A DNA stretch of 64,000 nucleotides from Euryodendron excelsum (Eukaryota > Streptophyta > Magnoliopsida > Ericales > Pentaphylacaceae). Below the pieces are notes generated by a model that had not been told where the DNA came from, ran no database searches, and worked only from the letters and a program-made list of their open reading frames with translations. The stretch covers positions 11,889,501 through 11,953,500 of the forward strand of contig CM065386.1 of NCBI GenBank assembly GCA_033060915.1. The letters run 5' to 3'. Position 1 is the first letter of the stretch; each line of letters begins with the position of its first letter. Of the stretch, positions 12,989 through 25,124 are shown piece after piece. Made by a program: the position numbers and the translations under genes.

Positions 12989-13611
12989 GTTGCTATATAC
13001 CAGTAATTTGGGTTTGGAATTTAGACAATAAAGTACCATACATGGAGAATAACACTTTAATTTGTATGTAATATCACAAGAAAATAAATACTATTTTTTA
13101 ATTGCTCCAAAATTCATTTACATTATTTTTTATTTTTTTTATTCTTTGTTCATCACCATAAACAACAAATGAGCACAATATACCATATAGTAAATACCCT
13201 ACATTTATATGTTATCCATGTCAAATATTTTCAAATTGGTATAGTATCTAACAGTCCTTGGTTTATGTATAATTGACCTCTAATCTTCTATGTTTTCAAC
13301 CACTTGGGCATTAAATCAGCGGGTCCACTTATTGTTTACTGAATTGAGGGTGTGAATCTAATAGTTTAGAAGGCTAATTGTGTCATCTAGATTAATTATC
13401 ATAATTAAGTTTTGGAGTTAGTACTCTCATAAAATCATTACATAGAAATATGTAAATTTGTGTAAAAATCAAGAAAATAAATGCTCATTAACTTATGCCC
13501 TTAGGGCATATGTTAGCATTTGTTTAAAATTTAATATCTAGTATTTTTCTTGTAAATATCAGCTAGTCAGTAAAGTTAGAGAGATGTACCCTAACTATTT
13601 ATATCTTCAAC

Positions 13612-13770
13612 ATGAGAATTTGGATTCTAAATCATTGATTAATACGTTTCAAGCATAAGTTGGCCATTGAACCAGTGGGTCAGTTACAACCGGGCCGCCT
13701 TTAAAAAATAGATCTTTGAAGTTTGATCTGGTGTTTGAATCAATGTTTTGCAATTGTGGGACAAGATTTT
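13612..13770. repeat. Dispersed repeat, second copy near 49929-50090
   Basis: The two stretches share, in the same order, TCTAAATCATTG, TTTCAAGCATAA, CATTGAACCA or CGTTGAACCA, ACCGGRCCGCCTTT, a TTTGAATCA phrase and a GGGACA phrase. The right copy lies upstream of the LRR receptor-like pseudogene. The repeat may be flanking sequence copied with a gene, or a decayed transposon. Confidence 0.7.
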
Positions 13771-15615
13771 ATATGGTTCCCCTGCCGGTGCTCCCCCAGT
13801 TGAATTCGAACATTTGTGGACTTCCTAGCCCCCATGTTCCCGACAGCTCCTTCTCGAACATGCATGCATGAGTTTATAAAAATATGGCTTTCGTCCTAAC
13901 ATGTACATGTTATCTATCCTTATCAATGTACTGTAAAGTGTCCATGCCAAAACCTACTAGCCACCTTCTTAGTTGGAAATATTTGTATGTGCTATACAAT
14001 GTTTCGTTGGTATGTTTATGTTATGTAATCAAGTAGCTGGTGCTGTACGGACAAAATTTTCACATAAAATGATCTATTGCATTGTGCCTAACTCAACCCT
14101 CAAAAATGGCTTTCAAGTTTAGGGTTGCCCAAAGGCAAATATGGGGTGATGACCTTTGTATCCGGGCGATGTTGGACTTCACTCATACACTCCCTCACGC
14201 AAAACATGGAGACATAAGACAAGAGAGTGAGCCTGAGTAGTCTCAAGAGAAAGACCCTTCGGAACCAGCTCTAATATCATGTTGAAGAATCTATGGGTCG
14301 TAACTCAACCCTAAAAACCTACTTAAGGGATGAGGATTGCTCAAGGACATATATATAGAAGTGATGACGTTCGTTTTTGGGCAATATGAAACTTCACTCA
14401 CATGATCCATTTCACGTGAAGCCCAAAGACCCATCACTAGGGATCATAATTTTAAAATGTGATTGCTAGTTGCTTGCTACATCATTCTACGTGGACTTCT
14501 GTTAAAAAAAATAAAAAAATAAAAAGAAATCTCATTCTTTAGTATTTGATTACATCAAACAATGGTTGGCTCGTGTGAACTGAGGATGGTTATTCTCTTT
14601 TATTTTTTCCATACCAAGTGCTGGCTTCGATCTTTTTCTTTTTCTCCCTATGAATTGTATGTTTGTAACAATGGGGACAAATGTTTTGAATTCCAATTGA
14701 TTATGCGCTGGCATCATCTTTTGATTTCAGGGGATATATATTAGACTCATCGAGGCATAGTGTTTATGAGTTCATGATTATCAAATAATGATGGAGGCGG
14801 TTCATGGTCCCTAGCCTAATTCCAAAGCTATTGAGTGAATCCAAAGGACTTTTTCATGTATGAACACTCATTAAGTTCCATTGAAATAGCATCCATACAA
14901 AGAAAAGCACTTGCATATAATGACTTCAAGAAATCTTAATACATTATGAGCAATGACAATCCCAAAAGTCTCATCGCCTAGTTGAGATCTCATAGAGTTA
15001 TCAAATTGCTAAAAGCTATATGTTGGTTCAAGATTAATTTGTCACAAAATGTATCATCAAGCTGGGGCAGCGTTAGGGGTTGGCGATAGCAAAATCAGCA
15101 CACGTGGTTCTCTCCTTGGATGTGTTGGGTAATTTCTTTTTTTGTGAAGGGCATTTTGGAAAGCATCAAACATGCAAAATATATTTTATCCTACTCAAAA
15201 GAATGTGACACCTTATCGTGTATTTGCCCCGAGTGACCCTTTCCCATCGCGTGTTGGTCCGGCGGTAAGCGACGGAATTGAAACAAGATAGGCTGTGAAT
15301 GCAAAGGCGTTTGGCAGATTTCTTGTTAGGGTATCCAGCTTTGCTATCTTAAGCATTTGGCATATTGGATGTGTGTCATACAAGGTGTCTAATGAAATGC
15401 TTGAAAGAAGAAACTTTTGAGGAAAAAAAGTATGATGGGGATTTGGCTAGCAGTGGAGCTATGTTACCTATAATGCAGATCTTTTGAAACGAAATTGTCT
15501 ATTGATACATCTCAAAAGCACAATTATTCTGATTCTATTTTTTCGTTTCCTAGTAGACATTAGGTATTGCTTGAAGGGTGACGAAAGACGGGGTTTAGAA
15601 TGTCTATATATATAA
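13771..15615. other. Intergenic sequence with common plant repeat text
   Basis: About 14085-14430 holds two diverged copies of a block with 'aactcaaccctMaaaa', 'gatgacSttYgt' and 'cttcactcaYa'. Between them lies a 'ctctaatatcatgttgaag' phrase that I associate with dispersed plant repeats. At about 15513 a short TGATACATCTCAAAAGCACAAT resembles the head of the LTR family but is not followed by LTR sequence. No gene recognised. Confidence 0.45.
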
Positions 15616-15797
15616 GGTAATGCTACACAACCAAAAAAATTATACAGAATTTATTACCAGAATGATGTGGCTAAATTGTATACTTATCACTTTAAAATAA
15701 AAAGCCTACCTAGATACTTATTAATTACAAAACTGTCATCACCACATCATTCTAGTGTAGATTTCTGTACACAAATTCTGGAAAAATAGTATTTTCC
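15616..15797. mobile_element. MITE-like element with long imperfect inverted ends
   Basis: The left 55 bp and the reverse complement of the right 55 bp align along their length. Shared blocks include AATGCTAC/AATACTAT, TACAGAA and AGAATGATGTGG (ending 15670, and complementary from 15742). Total length is about 180 bp with a non-coding centre, the size of a MITE. The flanks are TATATA-rich on both sides, so no target duplication can be assigned. A likely relative is at about 49720-49850. Confidence 0.65.
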
Positions 15798-17060
15798 ATA
15801 TATATATGGTAATCTCTATAAATAATTGGTAGGATTGGGTGGAGTTAACGAGCCATCAGGCTATAACCAGCCCTACGTATTCCCCATCTTTATGGCTTTC
15901 CCATTTTTTAAGACTTTCTGTGTCCAACAGATATAGGGCTTCTCCTTTTTGTAAACTTCTATCTCATAATCAAATAGGATAACACCATGCACCATCTCTC
16001 TATCTCTATATTATATATAGATACCTGCAACTTGGTGTTGGCCATGCAAAGAGAACCGCTTTCTATAATCCTTCGCTCTATGCTTTGTCCCTGTGCTCTC
16101 ACCTCTAGGGTACTTCAATGGTGACGATAGCCACTACGTTAACAAAGTACCCAAGAAGTGGGCGGAGATGAGTCCAGGACGAGACTTGGACTATGACTGG
16201 ACTCCACCGAAAGATGAACGACCTCAAAGACAAGGACCGAATCAGGAATTTTGTTAAGGTGGGATTATGAAAGACTTAAGGTAGAATTTTTAAATTTTGT
16301 TGTGGGGTTAAGAAAAAAATTTAAGAAAAAAATTCTTAAATTTTATAAGGTCAAGGTAGAATATTTTGAATTTTGTTGAGAGGTGAATGCAAATATTCTT
16401 AAATTTTTAAAAATTTGAGAAAAAATGTTTGAATTTTATTAGGGCTAAAGAAAAAACTTAAAGTTTTTTTGAAAAGGGCCAATGTACACTCTTATTATAA
16501 AAATACTCAAAATTAATGGTTATATAAATTTTTGGCAAAGTAAAGAGGCCATGACCCCACAGTCTATATGTAGGTTCGTCCCTGCTGTCAACGTTGCGTG
16601 ATAAGGGTGTCGATCAGTCACTGGGTATATGCACCACCAAGAAGTGAAGAAACTTGCTAAAAGAGTCCAAGAAGGGGACAAGAAGCAGGACAGAGGCAGT
16701 GGCTGGGCCAAGATGTTGTACAAGGAGGAGGTTCCTATAGAAACAAGAATGCGGCGTAGTGTCCCAATTAACTTCAAAGGTTGATGCGTATTTGCAAGCA
16801 AAGCGTTCTATTTTACTAAGTTTTTGCAAGTTTCTTGAGTTTGGTGGACATTGATTGGATCAAGACGCCAAAGCCAGCTCAAACACTTTTTGAGGCTTAA
16901 AGCTGCAAATTTTAATGAACCTTTTCACATTTCCAAGTTTCGCATACCTATATTCATATTTTATAATACCAGCCTTCTTTGATACCTTGGCTGGCTGGTG
17001 TTGGTGCTTCTAGTTAGTTACAACCCCAACGGCAAGGCTCCAGGTTTGGTATCCACAAGG
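15798..17060. other. Intergenic sequence, possible unidentified exon remnants
   Basis: Two stretches have protein-like composition on the plus strand. About 16105-16225 reads GYFNGDDSHYVNKVPKKWAE and then DYDWTPPKDER. About 16625-16783 reads HHQEVKKLAKRVQEGDKKQD and then WAKMLYKEEVPIETRMRRSV, ending at a stop. I do not recognise either. The AT-rich gap between them could be a decayed intron. Both may be chance. Confidence 0.3.
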
Positions 17061-17194
17061 TTCATATTTTAATTTATTATTTATAATAAAAATAAAATAA
17101 GCTTGAAGTTTAAAAATACAAGGAGTATAGAACAATAGAACCAGATTAAAAATATAGATGAGAATTTAAACTTGGTATAACTGCTACAACATGC
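17061..17194. repeat. Dispersed 134-bp direct repeat, copy 1
   Basis: Nearly identical to 20018-20151, with the same length and only a few substitutions. Both begin TTCATATTTTAATTTATTAT and end at an ACAACATGC phrase. AT-rich, non-coding. Confidence 0.9.
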
Positions 17195-17500
17195 AAATAA
17201 AAAAAATTATAATTGAATTAGTGATATTTTTACTACCAAGGACAAAACAAATAATGAAATGAGATAAAATAAAGACAAATAATGATAAACACAAGACATT
17301 CAACAATAAAGTTAAAATATTAATTTTTAGGAATATGGACCAAATTGGGTTTAGCACCGCGAGATCAGACGGAATCGGTTGGCTAATCCATTCACCGAAA
17401 ATGGTAAAAGTTTTGAGTTTATAGTATTTTTTAGTAACATCTGTGCCTAAATAAGATTGGATAATTTATTTTCAGCATGGAACTTTGTATTTGTGACACA

Positions 17501-17520
17501 AGAGAGAGAGAGAGAGAGAG
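17501..17520. repeat. (AG)n microsatellite
   Basis: Ten AG dinucleotides, uninterrupted. A shorter GAGAGAGA lies 55 bp downstream. Confidence 0.95.
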
Positions 17521-18135
17521 TTGTATAGTTTTAGACTTTAAACTTCTTCTAGATTTCTTCAACTATATTATAGAGAGAGAAACTAGTTGTATAGGTTTAA
17601 GAATTTTGACTTACCTTATCTTGATAAAAGTAACAATTAGACATGTATTTATTTTTTAGAGTAAATTACACTGACCTCCCCTAAAGTATATGGTAATGAT
17701 AGAAAGTGACTTTGAGGTTTTTGAAATGACAATGACATCTCTTGTCAGATTTGTTGGACACACTATGTTAGCGGAGACTGGCTTTTTACCTTTTTAACCC
17801 TCAGTCAAACTGAAATATTTTAAGCGCATAAGTCAAACAAAAATTTTCAAAAAAAAAAAAATGTCATCTCGATCTCAAACCCTTATCTCCCTTTGTAATA
17901 CACATCACCAGCATTCCATCGCCTCCTTCCTCCTCTCCCTGTCCCATTATTTCTCATTTTTTCCACCACATCTACAAATGAAACCACCACCACCATGATC
18001 TCTCCCAACACGACCCCAAATCCCATTTCAAGCCACCATTGCCCCTCCTTCCACCCACGCGACCATTGTCGAACCCACATGGCACTGCCACAATTATATT
18101 TTCTCTCTCTTCACTGCCCTTATTGCCACATCCCA

Positions 18136-18137
<2 letters not shown>

Positions 18138-18170
<33 letters not shown>
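18138..18170. repeat. (TC)n microsatellite
   Basis: About 16 uninterrupted TC dinucleotides inside the inverted-repeat element. The long open frames here (17995-18261, 18039-18467) are produced by this low-complexity tract and are not treated as genes. Confidence 0.95.
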
Positions 18171-18171
<1 letters not shown>

Positions 18172-18772
18172 AGCAAATCCAACCCCCACAACCATCCAAC
18201 TTGTACTACCACAGTACACCGCAAGCCAATCCAAACCCAAGAGTACAACCTTCTATTATGACCACCGCACACCACCCAACCCACCTACTTCAACAATCCA
18301 AACCATTAAATCAGCAAGCATCACACGGGTCTTGTTTCAGCTGCCATCATGTCTGTGGGATGGGTAAAAACGTTGGATGGTGCTCTGTTTTCTTCTTATA
18401 TTTTGTTTTCTTTTGTATTAATCTTGTTCATGTTTATTCCATTGCCGCAAAACTACAAAAAGTTTAGGCGGTCTTGTTGCTTTTTCATCATATCATAATG
18501 ACAAAGATTAGATATGATGGGGTACTAAAGTTACAATTATGGTGCACAAATACACATCATGAAAAAAAAATAAAATGATAGTTGAAGGCAGCATGCTATA
18601 GTGGGTTAGCTATTTGAGGTGAGTGAATTAGGGGAATTAAAAGGATTGTGAGTAAATGAAGATTTAATATTTATAATTAGTTACAAACAAATGGATTTCG
18701 TATATGCTAAATTGCCAATAGGATTTTCAGTATGTATATACCGTATATACTATATATGTGGTAGCTTTGTGC

Positions 18773-18794
18773 ATATATATATATATATATATAT
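18773..18794. repeat. (AT)n microsatellite
   Basis: About eleven alternating AT units within the same element. Confidence 0.95.
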
Positions 18795-19496
18795 TTCATT
18801 AATGATAGTGGTGGGTCATGTGTTAACACAGTGTAATGTGTTAAGCTTCAAATGTACACAGTAGAGAGAGGATTGTGACTAAAGAGTATTTGAGAGAGAG
18901 AAAGAAAGGCGAATAACATTGATGCTTCAATGGTGATCCCATAGGTGGGTTTATGCTTCTTTTGTGACAAAAATGGTTTAGCTTGCTATGGCAGTTGCCC
19001 ATGTGACCACGAACGGTTTATGGTAAAGAAAATGAGTTAGGAAATGTTTCTCTAGATTGCAGGTTGGTCATTGCCAAAAATGGGTCGGAGGAGGAGGAGC
19101 TGCGATGGACATGAGGATGGTAGCCGAAGGAGGAGGGAGGGATGAAGGAGTAGGAGGAGTGAGGTGGTGGTGGAAATTCTCAAATTCATATATAACATAA
19201 AGGGAGGGAGGTAGGTAAGCTGAGTTAACTTAGTCTTATTTTAATATGAGTTAACTCAATTGATTATTATTGTATCAAATAATTTTAACATATTTCATTC
19301 AAGGGTAACATAGGTATTTTGAAAAATAAAAGAATGATGCTAGCAAAAAAAGTCGTTAACCCTAACAGTTGACTAACTGTTGGGAGAATCTGGAACCGAC
19401 AATCAAACTAGAAGGGAGGTTAGCGTCATTTTTAAAATCACAGGGGAACTATCTGTTATTATCAAATACCTAAAGGGAAGTCAGTGTAATTTACCC

Positions 19497-20017
19497 TATT
19501 TTTTTTTATTAGATTAGTTTTTTTTTAAAGTTAATTATTATATTCGATTTTGGACCTTCTTTGAGTGGGGCTTTTTTACTCATCTAAACTAGGGATTGTT
19601 TCAACGACAAAAAAGATGAAAACTATTCTAGACCATAAGTATAATCCTGTAATTAAAAAATTGTCCACCGCTCTGATTGTTTGACACATGAGCCGGCCCA
19701 GCGAGACGTAAATTCTTCAGTTTTGGTGAACATTGGATCAAGACACAATTATTAATATAACAAAAACGGTATTCATAATTTTTGTGCATAATCTTGAACC
19801 AAAATGTCCTAATGAAAAACTTTGTTAGTAGAAAACTCAATCTATAAAGGCCAACGCCTTGTCTTGGTTATTTCACAATCATAAACAAGGCATCCTAAAG
19901 TGTTAACAGGCCAAACCCAAACTGCTTGAAAAAAAAAAAAAAAAAAGAAGAAGGAAAAAAGAAAAACATAAACTTCAAAAATCAATGCCGTCTATAACCA
20001 AGTCTGTTTGGACAAAT
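19497..20017. other. Intergenic, no gene seen
   Basis: AT-rich with an A18 run near 19928. The minus-strand open frame at 19628-19840 has no recognisable domain. Confidence 0.5.
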
Positions 20018-20151
20018 TTCATATTTTAATTTATTATTTATAATAAAAATAAAATACGCTTGAAGTTTAAAAATATAAGAAGTATAGAACAATAGAACAA
20101 GATTAAAAATATAGATGAGAATTTGAACTTGGTATAACTTCCACAACATGC
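20018..20151. repeat. Dispersed 134-bp direct repeat, copy 2
   Basis: See the copy at 17061-17194. This copy ends 20 bp before the solo LTR at 20172. Confidence 0.9.
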
Positions 20152-20171
20152 TAGTAAAAAATATTCACAAC

Positions 20172-21593
20172 TGATTGTGCTTCAAAAGTGCAATTATAAT
20201 GCCTTAATTAGTACTTTGTTAGTATTAGTTTATGAGTATATATGTCTTTTTTAGTTATGTTTTGATATTAATTGTGTTTATAATGTTTTATATAGGTTTT
20301 GAACTTAAATAGAGTGATTTCGAATGCAATTTGATTATGGGTTTCAAGAGGTTGCTGTCAAGGTACAAGCTGCCAAAGTTGTGGTACAAGCTGCTGAAGA
20401 ACGCACAGCTGGAACTTTGGGAGCCCATATCTTGCGAACCAGAAAGGCTATTCAAGCCCATAATATGTCGATTTTACATAACTTTTCGAGACCTACAACT
20501 TTTGTAAAGTGACCCAGCCCATCGTAGCACTCTGTAAAAGTCTTCCGTATGACTGACGACGAGATATATAGATTAATACACTTTTTAGTTAGAGATAGAT
20601 TAGTAAGTAGTAGTAGAGGTTTAGGAGTTCTATATTCTGAAGGAGAAGAAGATTTCTAGGGTTTTTCTAGGGTTTGGAAGGAGGAATCATCCAATCCTTT
20701 GGAGGCTACGAATCTTTTCATCTTTCAAGGGAGCGTCTTTTATCTTTAGTTTTTATTGTGAATGTTATATTATATTTCTTTAGGGCAGCGTTTTATTTCC
20801 TCAATTATTATTTCCATTCTTGCAATCTTTATTATGTTTTTCAATAGCTAAATTTGTCCTTGGTATGGGTTGAGAATGTAATTAGGTTATAAGTAGAGAC
20901 TCAAGATAGTATTCATTTTCCAAGATTTTAAGAACTTGGATCAAGATTCATTTTCTTGCCCATGAATATCTTCGAAAACAGTATTCTTGATAATATCTAG
21001 TCATGTACGTGTAGACTGATTTGTAAGTAGGGATACGTATACCTAGAATTTTTGATAAGGATATTGATCATAACTGAATATATATTTCTATTAAGAGTAC
21101 TTTAGAAATCTATTGTTCTTGATTAAGCTTCAAACATACTTTGTAGACAGGTTTATAAACTGTGACAGGTATGAATAGGATCCTAGTATGAACACTAGTA
21201 AATAACTGAATATCAACTTTAAAAGGGTAATAGAATCTTGAATTCCTTTAATCCAAACTATCTTGGGAACCTACCTGTAGGTTTATTACTAAATCAAACC
21301 CTGCCAAGACCTTTTATCATATTTGGACAAATTCCTTAAAGTTAGTTTAATTTTATTGTCGGATAATTTAGATCAATCATCTCAAACAATTGATTTTTAT
21401 TTTCTCTTTGGAGGTTTTTTTCTGCAGATTTAGTTGATTCTGAGTTCATTATTATTTTGTCCTAATTGCAGACCTTATTCATAAAGTTTATTTCTTGTGT
21501 TTCCTATGAATCAACCTCGGACTTACCGAGATATTATTACTGCATCGCAACCGTACACTGATTGATATAAATTACACTATTCAAGGACGATCA
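20172..21593 (+). mobile_element. Solo LTR with perfect ACAAC target duplication
   Basis: It starts TGATTGTGCTTC and ends GGACGATCA. The flanking 5 bp are identical (ACAAC at 20167-20171 and 21594-21598). Its head (loop TTCAAAA, right arm GTGCAATT) and its tail match the Athila-like LTRs here; the tail resembles 3390-3450. Its middle differs. It has no clear palindrome cluster and lacks the GATTTGAGTTA block, so it is the most divergent subfamily in the window. The open frame at 20324-20512 inside it has no known similarity. Confidence 0.9.
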
Positions 21594-22357
21594 ACAACAA
21601 ACTCATCCAAAACTTTAATATATTTAAATAGATATGAGGATGCTCTACAACTTTATCTCTATCTTTATCTCTACTATTTTAAATGACGGAAGAACCTAAA
21701 TTGTTTCCTACTCTTTCTTTTCCGCAAATGCCTCTAAGAAAAGGAGAAAATTACATATTCAACCAACGCCCCAAAAAGAACAGGACCTGTGCGACAAAAA
21801 CACCTTTTCGGCAACACCGTTTCGACAAAACAAATCCAACGTTTCCGACAAAAACTCCTTTTCGGCAGCACCGTTTCGACAAAACGAACCCAAAATAAAG
21901 TAACCCATTACTACTTTCTGCACACAAACAGCATTCTAATGCTGCAGAACAGTATAAGTTTAGAGTTCGTCTTTGTAAGGCCCCCTTCGTTGCCTTAGTA
22001 TTCCATAAATTGGACAACGAAGTCCCTTGGCTTCCAAAAACCCAATTCCATTTCATGAAATGGGCATTGAATTGGAACACCCATTTCAATTTAGTTTTTA
22101 TTTTGCACATGGTTTTTTTCATGAAGTTCTATTTTTTTTTTTTGGGTAATTGGGTTTATTCAGTTTATGAATCAACCGCATCTTCCCTTTTTTTTTTTTT
22201 TTATTGAATGTGATAAATAGGATTTTATTTTCCTGGGGCCGTTTGGGGTTAAATGGGTTCATTCAGTTTCTAAATCAAAAGTATATTTCAAAAGTTGAGT
22301 ATTAGAATATTTGCATGTGCCTTTGAAAAACCCATTTCCCCTTCACGAAGTAGCCAT
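21594..22357. other. Intergenic with a 54-bp tandem duplication
   Basis: At about 21790-21893 two copies of 'gacaaaaacNccttttcgg' plus 'caccgtttcgacaaaac' stand 54 bp apart. Each copy holds TTTCGACAAAA and CCTTTTCGG, which form partial inverted matches. Downstream are T runs and two diverged copies of an 'attcagttt-aatcaa' phrase. No gene. Confidence 0.6.
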
Positions 22358-23682
22358 TGAATGAGATTTTTTTTTTTTTTTGAAACAGCAAAGAAGAAAA
22401 TATATTGAAATAGGGGTCAATTACATCAGGGGATAGGATTTAGCAGCCAAGGAAAAACGCATCAAAGCTGTAGAAATCGGCACCCAAATGAATAGACAAA
22501 AAAAGAAAAGACTTACATTCCACTGCTGATGAGGTACCAGCAACTCAGCCGAAGAAAAACCCTATAGTATCTCAATCACTCTCCTTCTCTATAATCTGAT
22601 CTTTCTCACCCCTTCTAAAGTGTATAACACATCATCGACTGAGAAGGGAGCCATATGAACCCCAGTAATTACCCATAAAGCAGCATGGATCATTGAGATT
22701 TTAAGGATATCACCCCACTTGACAGCAATATGATTAAAGATTAAGTCATTCCAAGCTTTTCAGATATGCCAGATTACTAACATGAATAAGGATTCCCATA
22801 ATAGCTTCCCCACTTACTTGAAATTCATACTCAGCCACCACTGCATGTGTATTAACAGATTATCTAAGCTAACCCACTCCAAACCCCACTATTTTATAAT
22901 ACATCTCCAGATTCTCCAAGCAAGCTTGTATGTAAGTAGCAAATGGCTTGAATCTTCTACTGCATTTTGACATAGAGCACATATAATATCACAGTCATGA
23001 GGCAAACATTTCCTGTCAAAAAGTATCACCTTAGATTGGATCTTCTCCTGTAAGGCTAACCACCCAAAAACTTTAATTCTCAAAGAAACTTTAAAATTCC
23101 ACAAAACACTGACAACAAAGGACTCGTGGCAATTCAATCTACTGCTAAATTGCAGCATGATTTTACAGAGAACACACCATCCTTCTCTAATTCCCATGAT
23201 ATTAAGTCTTTTCTTGAGCTATCCAAGCTTACCATTTCAATCATATTTTGCAAAATCATCTGGTCCTCTTCCTCCCAAACCCTGAGCTGTCTTCTGCAAA
23301 ACAAATTCCAAGATTCCCTTACACCTTTTATATCTTCGACAGACCCAAATTTCTGTAATGACAAGGAGAATAATCTTGGAAAAACACAGCGCAAAGTTTT
23401 GTCCCCTACCCATACATCCTTTTAGAGACTGGTACACTTACCATCCCCCACTCTTATTTTCAAATTTTTGATGAGAATGTCCTTGATTACATTCTGATCA
23501 AAACCCACCTTTAGTATATCTAACTAAACATTTGAACATGCTTTGCTTTCCAATTCCCCAGGAAGCCAATTCCCCTCTTCATAGTTGTATTTATGACAGA
23601 CAACCTTTCTCCACAAAGCTCGTTTTTCCTTTGCAAATCTCCACCGCCACTTAACTAACAAAGCTTTGTTCATGACTGAGAT
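22358..23682 (-). mobile_element. 5'-truncated LINE with target duplication, zf-RVT coding end
   Basis: Minus-strand LINE 3' part (22368-23672). It ends in poly(A), seen as T at 22368-22381 and preceded on the element strand by GCTGTTTC. The flanks TGAATGAGAT (22358-22367) and TGACTGAGAT (23673-23682) match at 9 of 10 bases, a good target duplication. The 5' coding edge reads KALLVKWRWRFAKEKRALWR, then YNYEEGNWLPGELESKA. Further on it gives SWELEKDGVFSVKS and KVFGWLALQEKIQSK, then the degraded zinc site CALCQNAVEDSSHLLL. This is the linker and zf-RVT region of a plant L1-like ORF2, homologous to 57270-57790 and 59440-59690. Stops and frame changes make it dead. Confidence 0.9.
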
Positions 23683-24278
23683 TGTAGTTTATCATCTTAT
23701 GAGTTATAGATTAGTTGTTATCTTAGATAGGGGTTCAATTTCAGCAGATAAACCTTAAGGTGCGTTGGCGTTTATTGTTGTGAAGCCATTCTTCCATTAT
23801 CATAATTTTGATTGCTTTTTTCATTATTTATTTTTTTTTGCTTGTTATCTTTGTATTTATTGTTGTGAAGCCATTCTTCCATTATCATAACAAAGCTCGT
23901 TTTTTGCTTGTTATCATCTTATGAGTTATAGATTAGTTGTTATCTTTGTTCGCCATTTGTGGAACGAGTGGTTTTATAAATCAGGATTGGGCTACACCTG
24001 TGCGAGGGCTAAGAGAGCTCTTATGTTGCTGAAGTGATATTATGGTCTAAGCATCTATGGACTGCTCCATTTTTTCGCTCTGTGTTTGGATTTTTTTGTT
24101 TGCTTGTTGGCCATTGGTGGAAGGAGTGGTTTTGTAATTCTGTATTGGGATACACTTGTGTTAGGGTTATGAGAGGACTTATATTGCTGGAGTGATATTA
24201 TGGTCTAAATGCTTACTTTCGAGAACACTCTTGCCTTGTATTATAAATATTCTGTGATTTGGCCTGTTCTACGTACAG
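23683..24278. repeat. Local duplications upstream of the WD40 exons
   Basis: Three phrases occur twice in the same orientation: 'atcttatgagttatagatta' (about 23694 and 23914), 'tttattgttgtgaagccatt' (about 23777 and 23856), and a block of about 105 bp starting 'ttgttSgccattKgtgga' (about 23946 and 24106). These are tandem and segmental duplications of non-coding sequence. The larger unit carries 'ggagtgatattatggtctaa', or a close variant, in both copies. Confidence 0.75.
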
Positions 24279-25124
24279 TGCATCATTTGACTCCACATTG
24301 AAGCTATGGGATGTTGAGATAGGGAGACTTATTTGCAGCCTGAATGGCCACAGGTGCGAATCTATGTATATGTATATACATATCTTCTTTCATGTTTTGT
24401 GTTAAAAATGATGGTGGTTGAATAAGCCAATATTCTGGTTTCAATTGGATCTGTTATAGCAGAACTTGATCGCAATTTAGCATGATTGTTAAGTTGGTTG
24501 TGAAGAGATTAGAGGCTCTATGTTTCTAATTATAGGAAACTCTATCTTGCGGCACAAATTTCTTTTTTCTTGTCGATTATATAATGTGCTTAGATATATT
24601 GAAATAAGTTAGTTAGGATGGAAAAAAAACTTTCTCATCTGGTCCTCTCCAGACCTCACAGTGGTGGGAGTCTCATCCTTTTATGAGGACAGGTCTTGGC
24701 ACAGTTTTTGGGTTGCTTCATTGCCAAATGGGCATCATAGGTTCCAAACACTGAAATAGAATCTCCACACACTATGGTTACATATATCTGACCCTCCCTA
24801 GACCTCGTAATTACAAGAAGATCATGCACTGGGCTGCCCACCTTAATTCAAGCAAAAGGGGCAAAAGTTGTTTCTCTGCAGTTTAGACTTAGAGAAGTTT
24901 ATTTTGTAGTGCCAATACTGGAATGCCGAAACCCCAACTAATGGTTTTGGTTTTAAGCATTTTGTTACATTTGACTGAACTAAATTGAACTGTGCAATTC
25001 AGGATTCAAGTGGTTTGCAGGTTTTGTAAAGACTTTAAAGTCATTTGTCCAGAATCTTACGAGATTTACTGTGATGCTTATGAGTTATGAATTCCATTCT
25101 TTGATTCGATGGTTCACACCTTGA

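Larger units (their letters stand above)
17659..19496. mobile_element. DNA-transposon-like element with terminal inverted repeats, 1.8 kb
   Basis: The left end reads GAGTAAATTACACTGACCTC. The reverse complement of the right end reads GGGTAAATTACACTGACTTC. The similarity continues for about 60 bp with more mismatches. The interior has no transposase. It contains a pyrimidine-rich stretch (17883-18180) and a purine-rich stretch (19070-19180), which give long but low-complexity open frames. It is therefore a non-autonomous element, possibly Mutator-like. The flanking T runs prevent a sure target duplication. Confidence 0.7.

Noticed and set aside
15513..15600. LTR-head-like TGATACATCTCAAAAGCACAAT
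   Set aside because: The similarity stops after about 25 bp, with no palindrome cluster, TATA box or tail, so it was not called as an LTR.
17883..18467. Overlapping open frames on both strands, up to 142 codons, rich in Leu/Ser or Arg/Glu
   Set aside because: They are generated by a (TC)n microsatellite and flanking CT/CCA-rich sequence inside a transposable element. No domain and no consistent frame.
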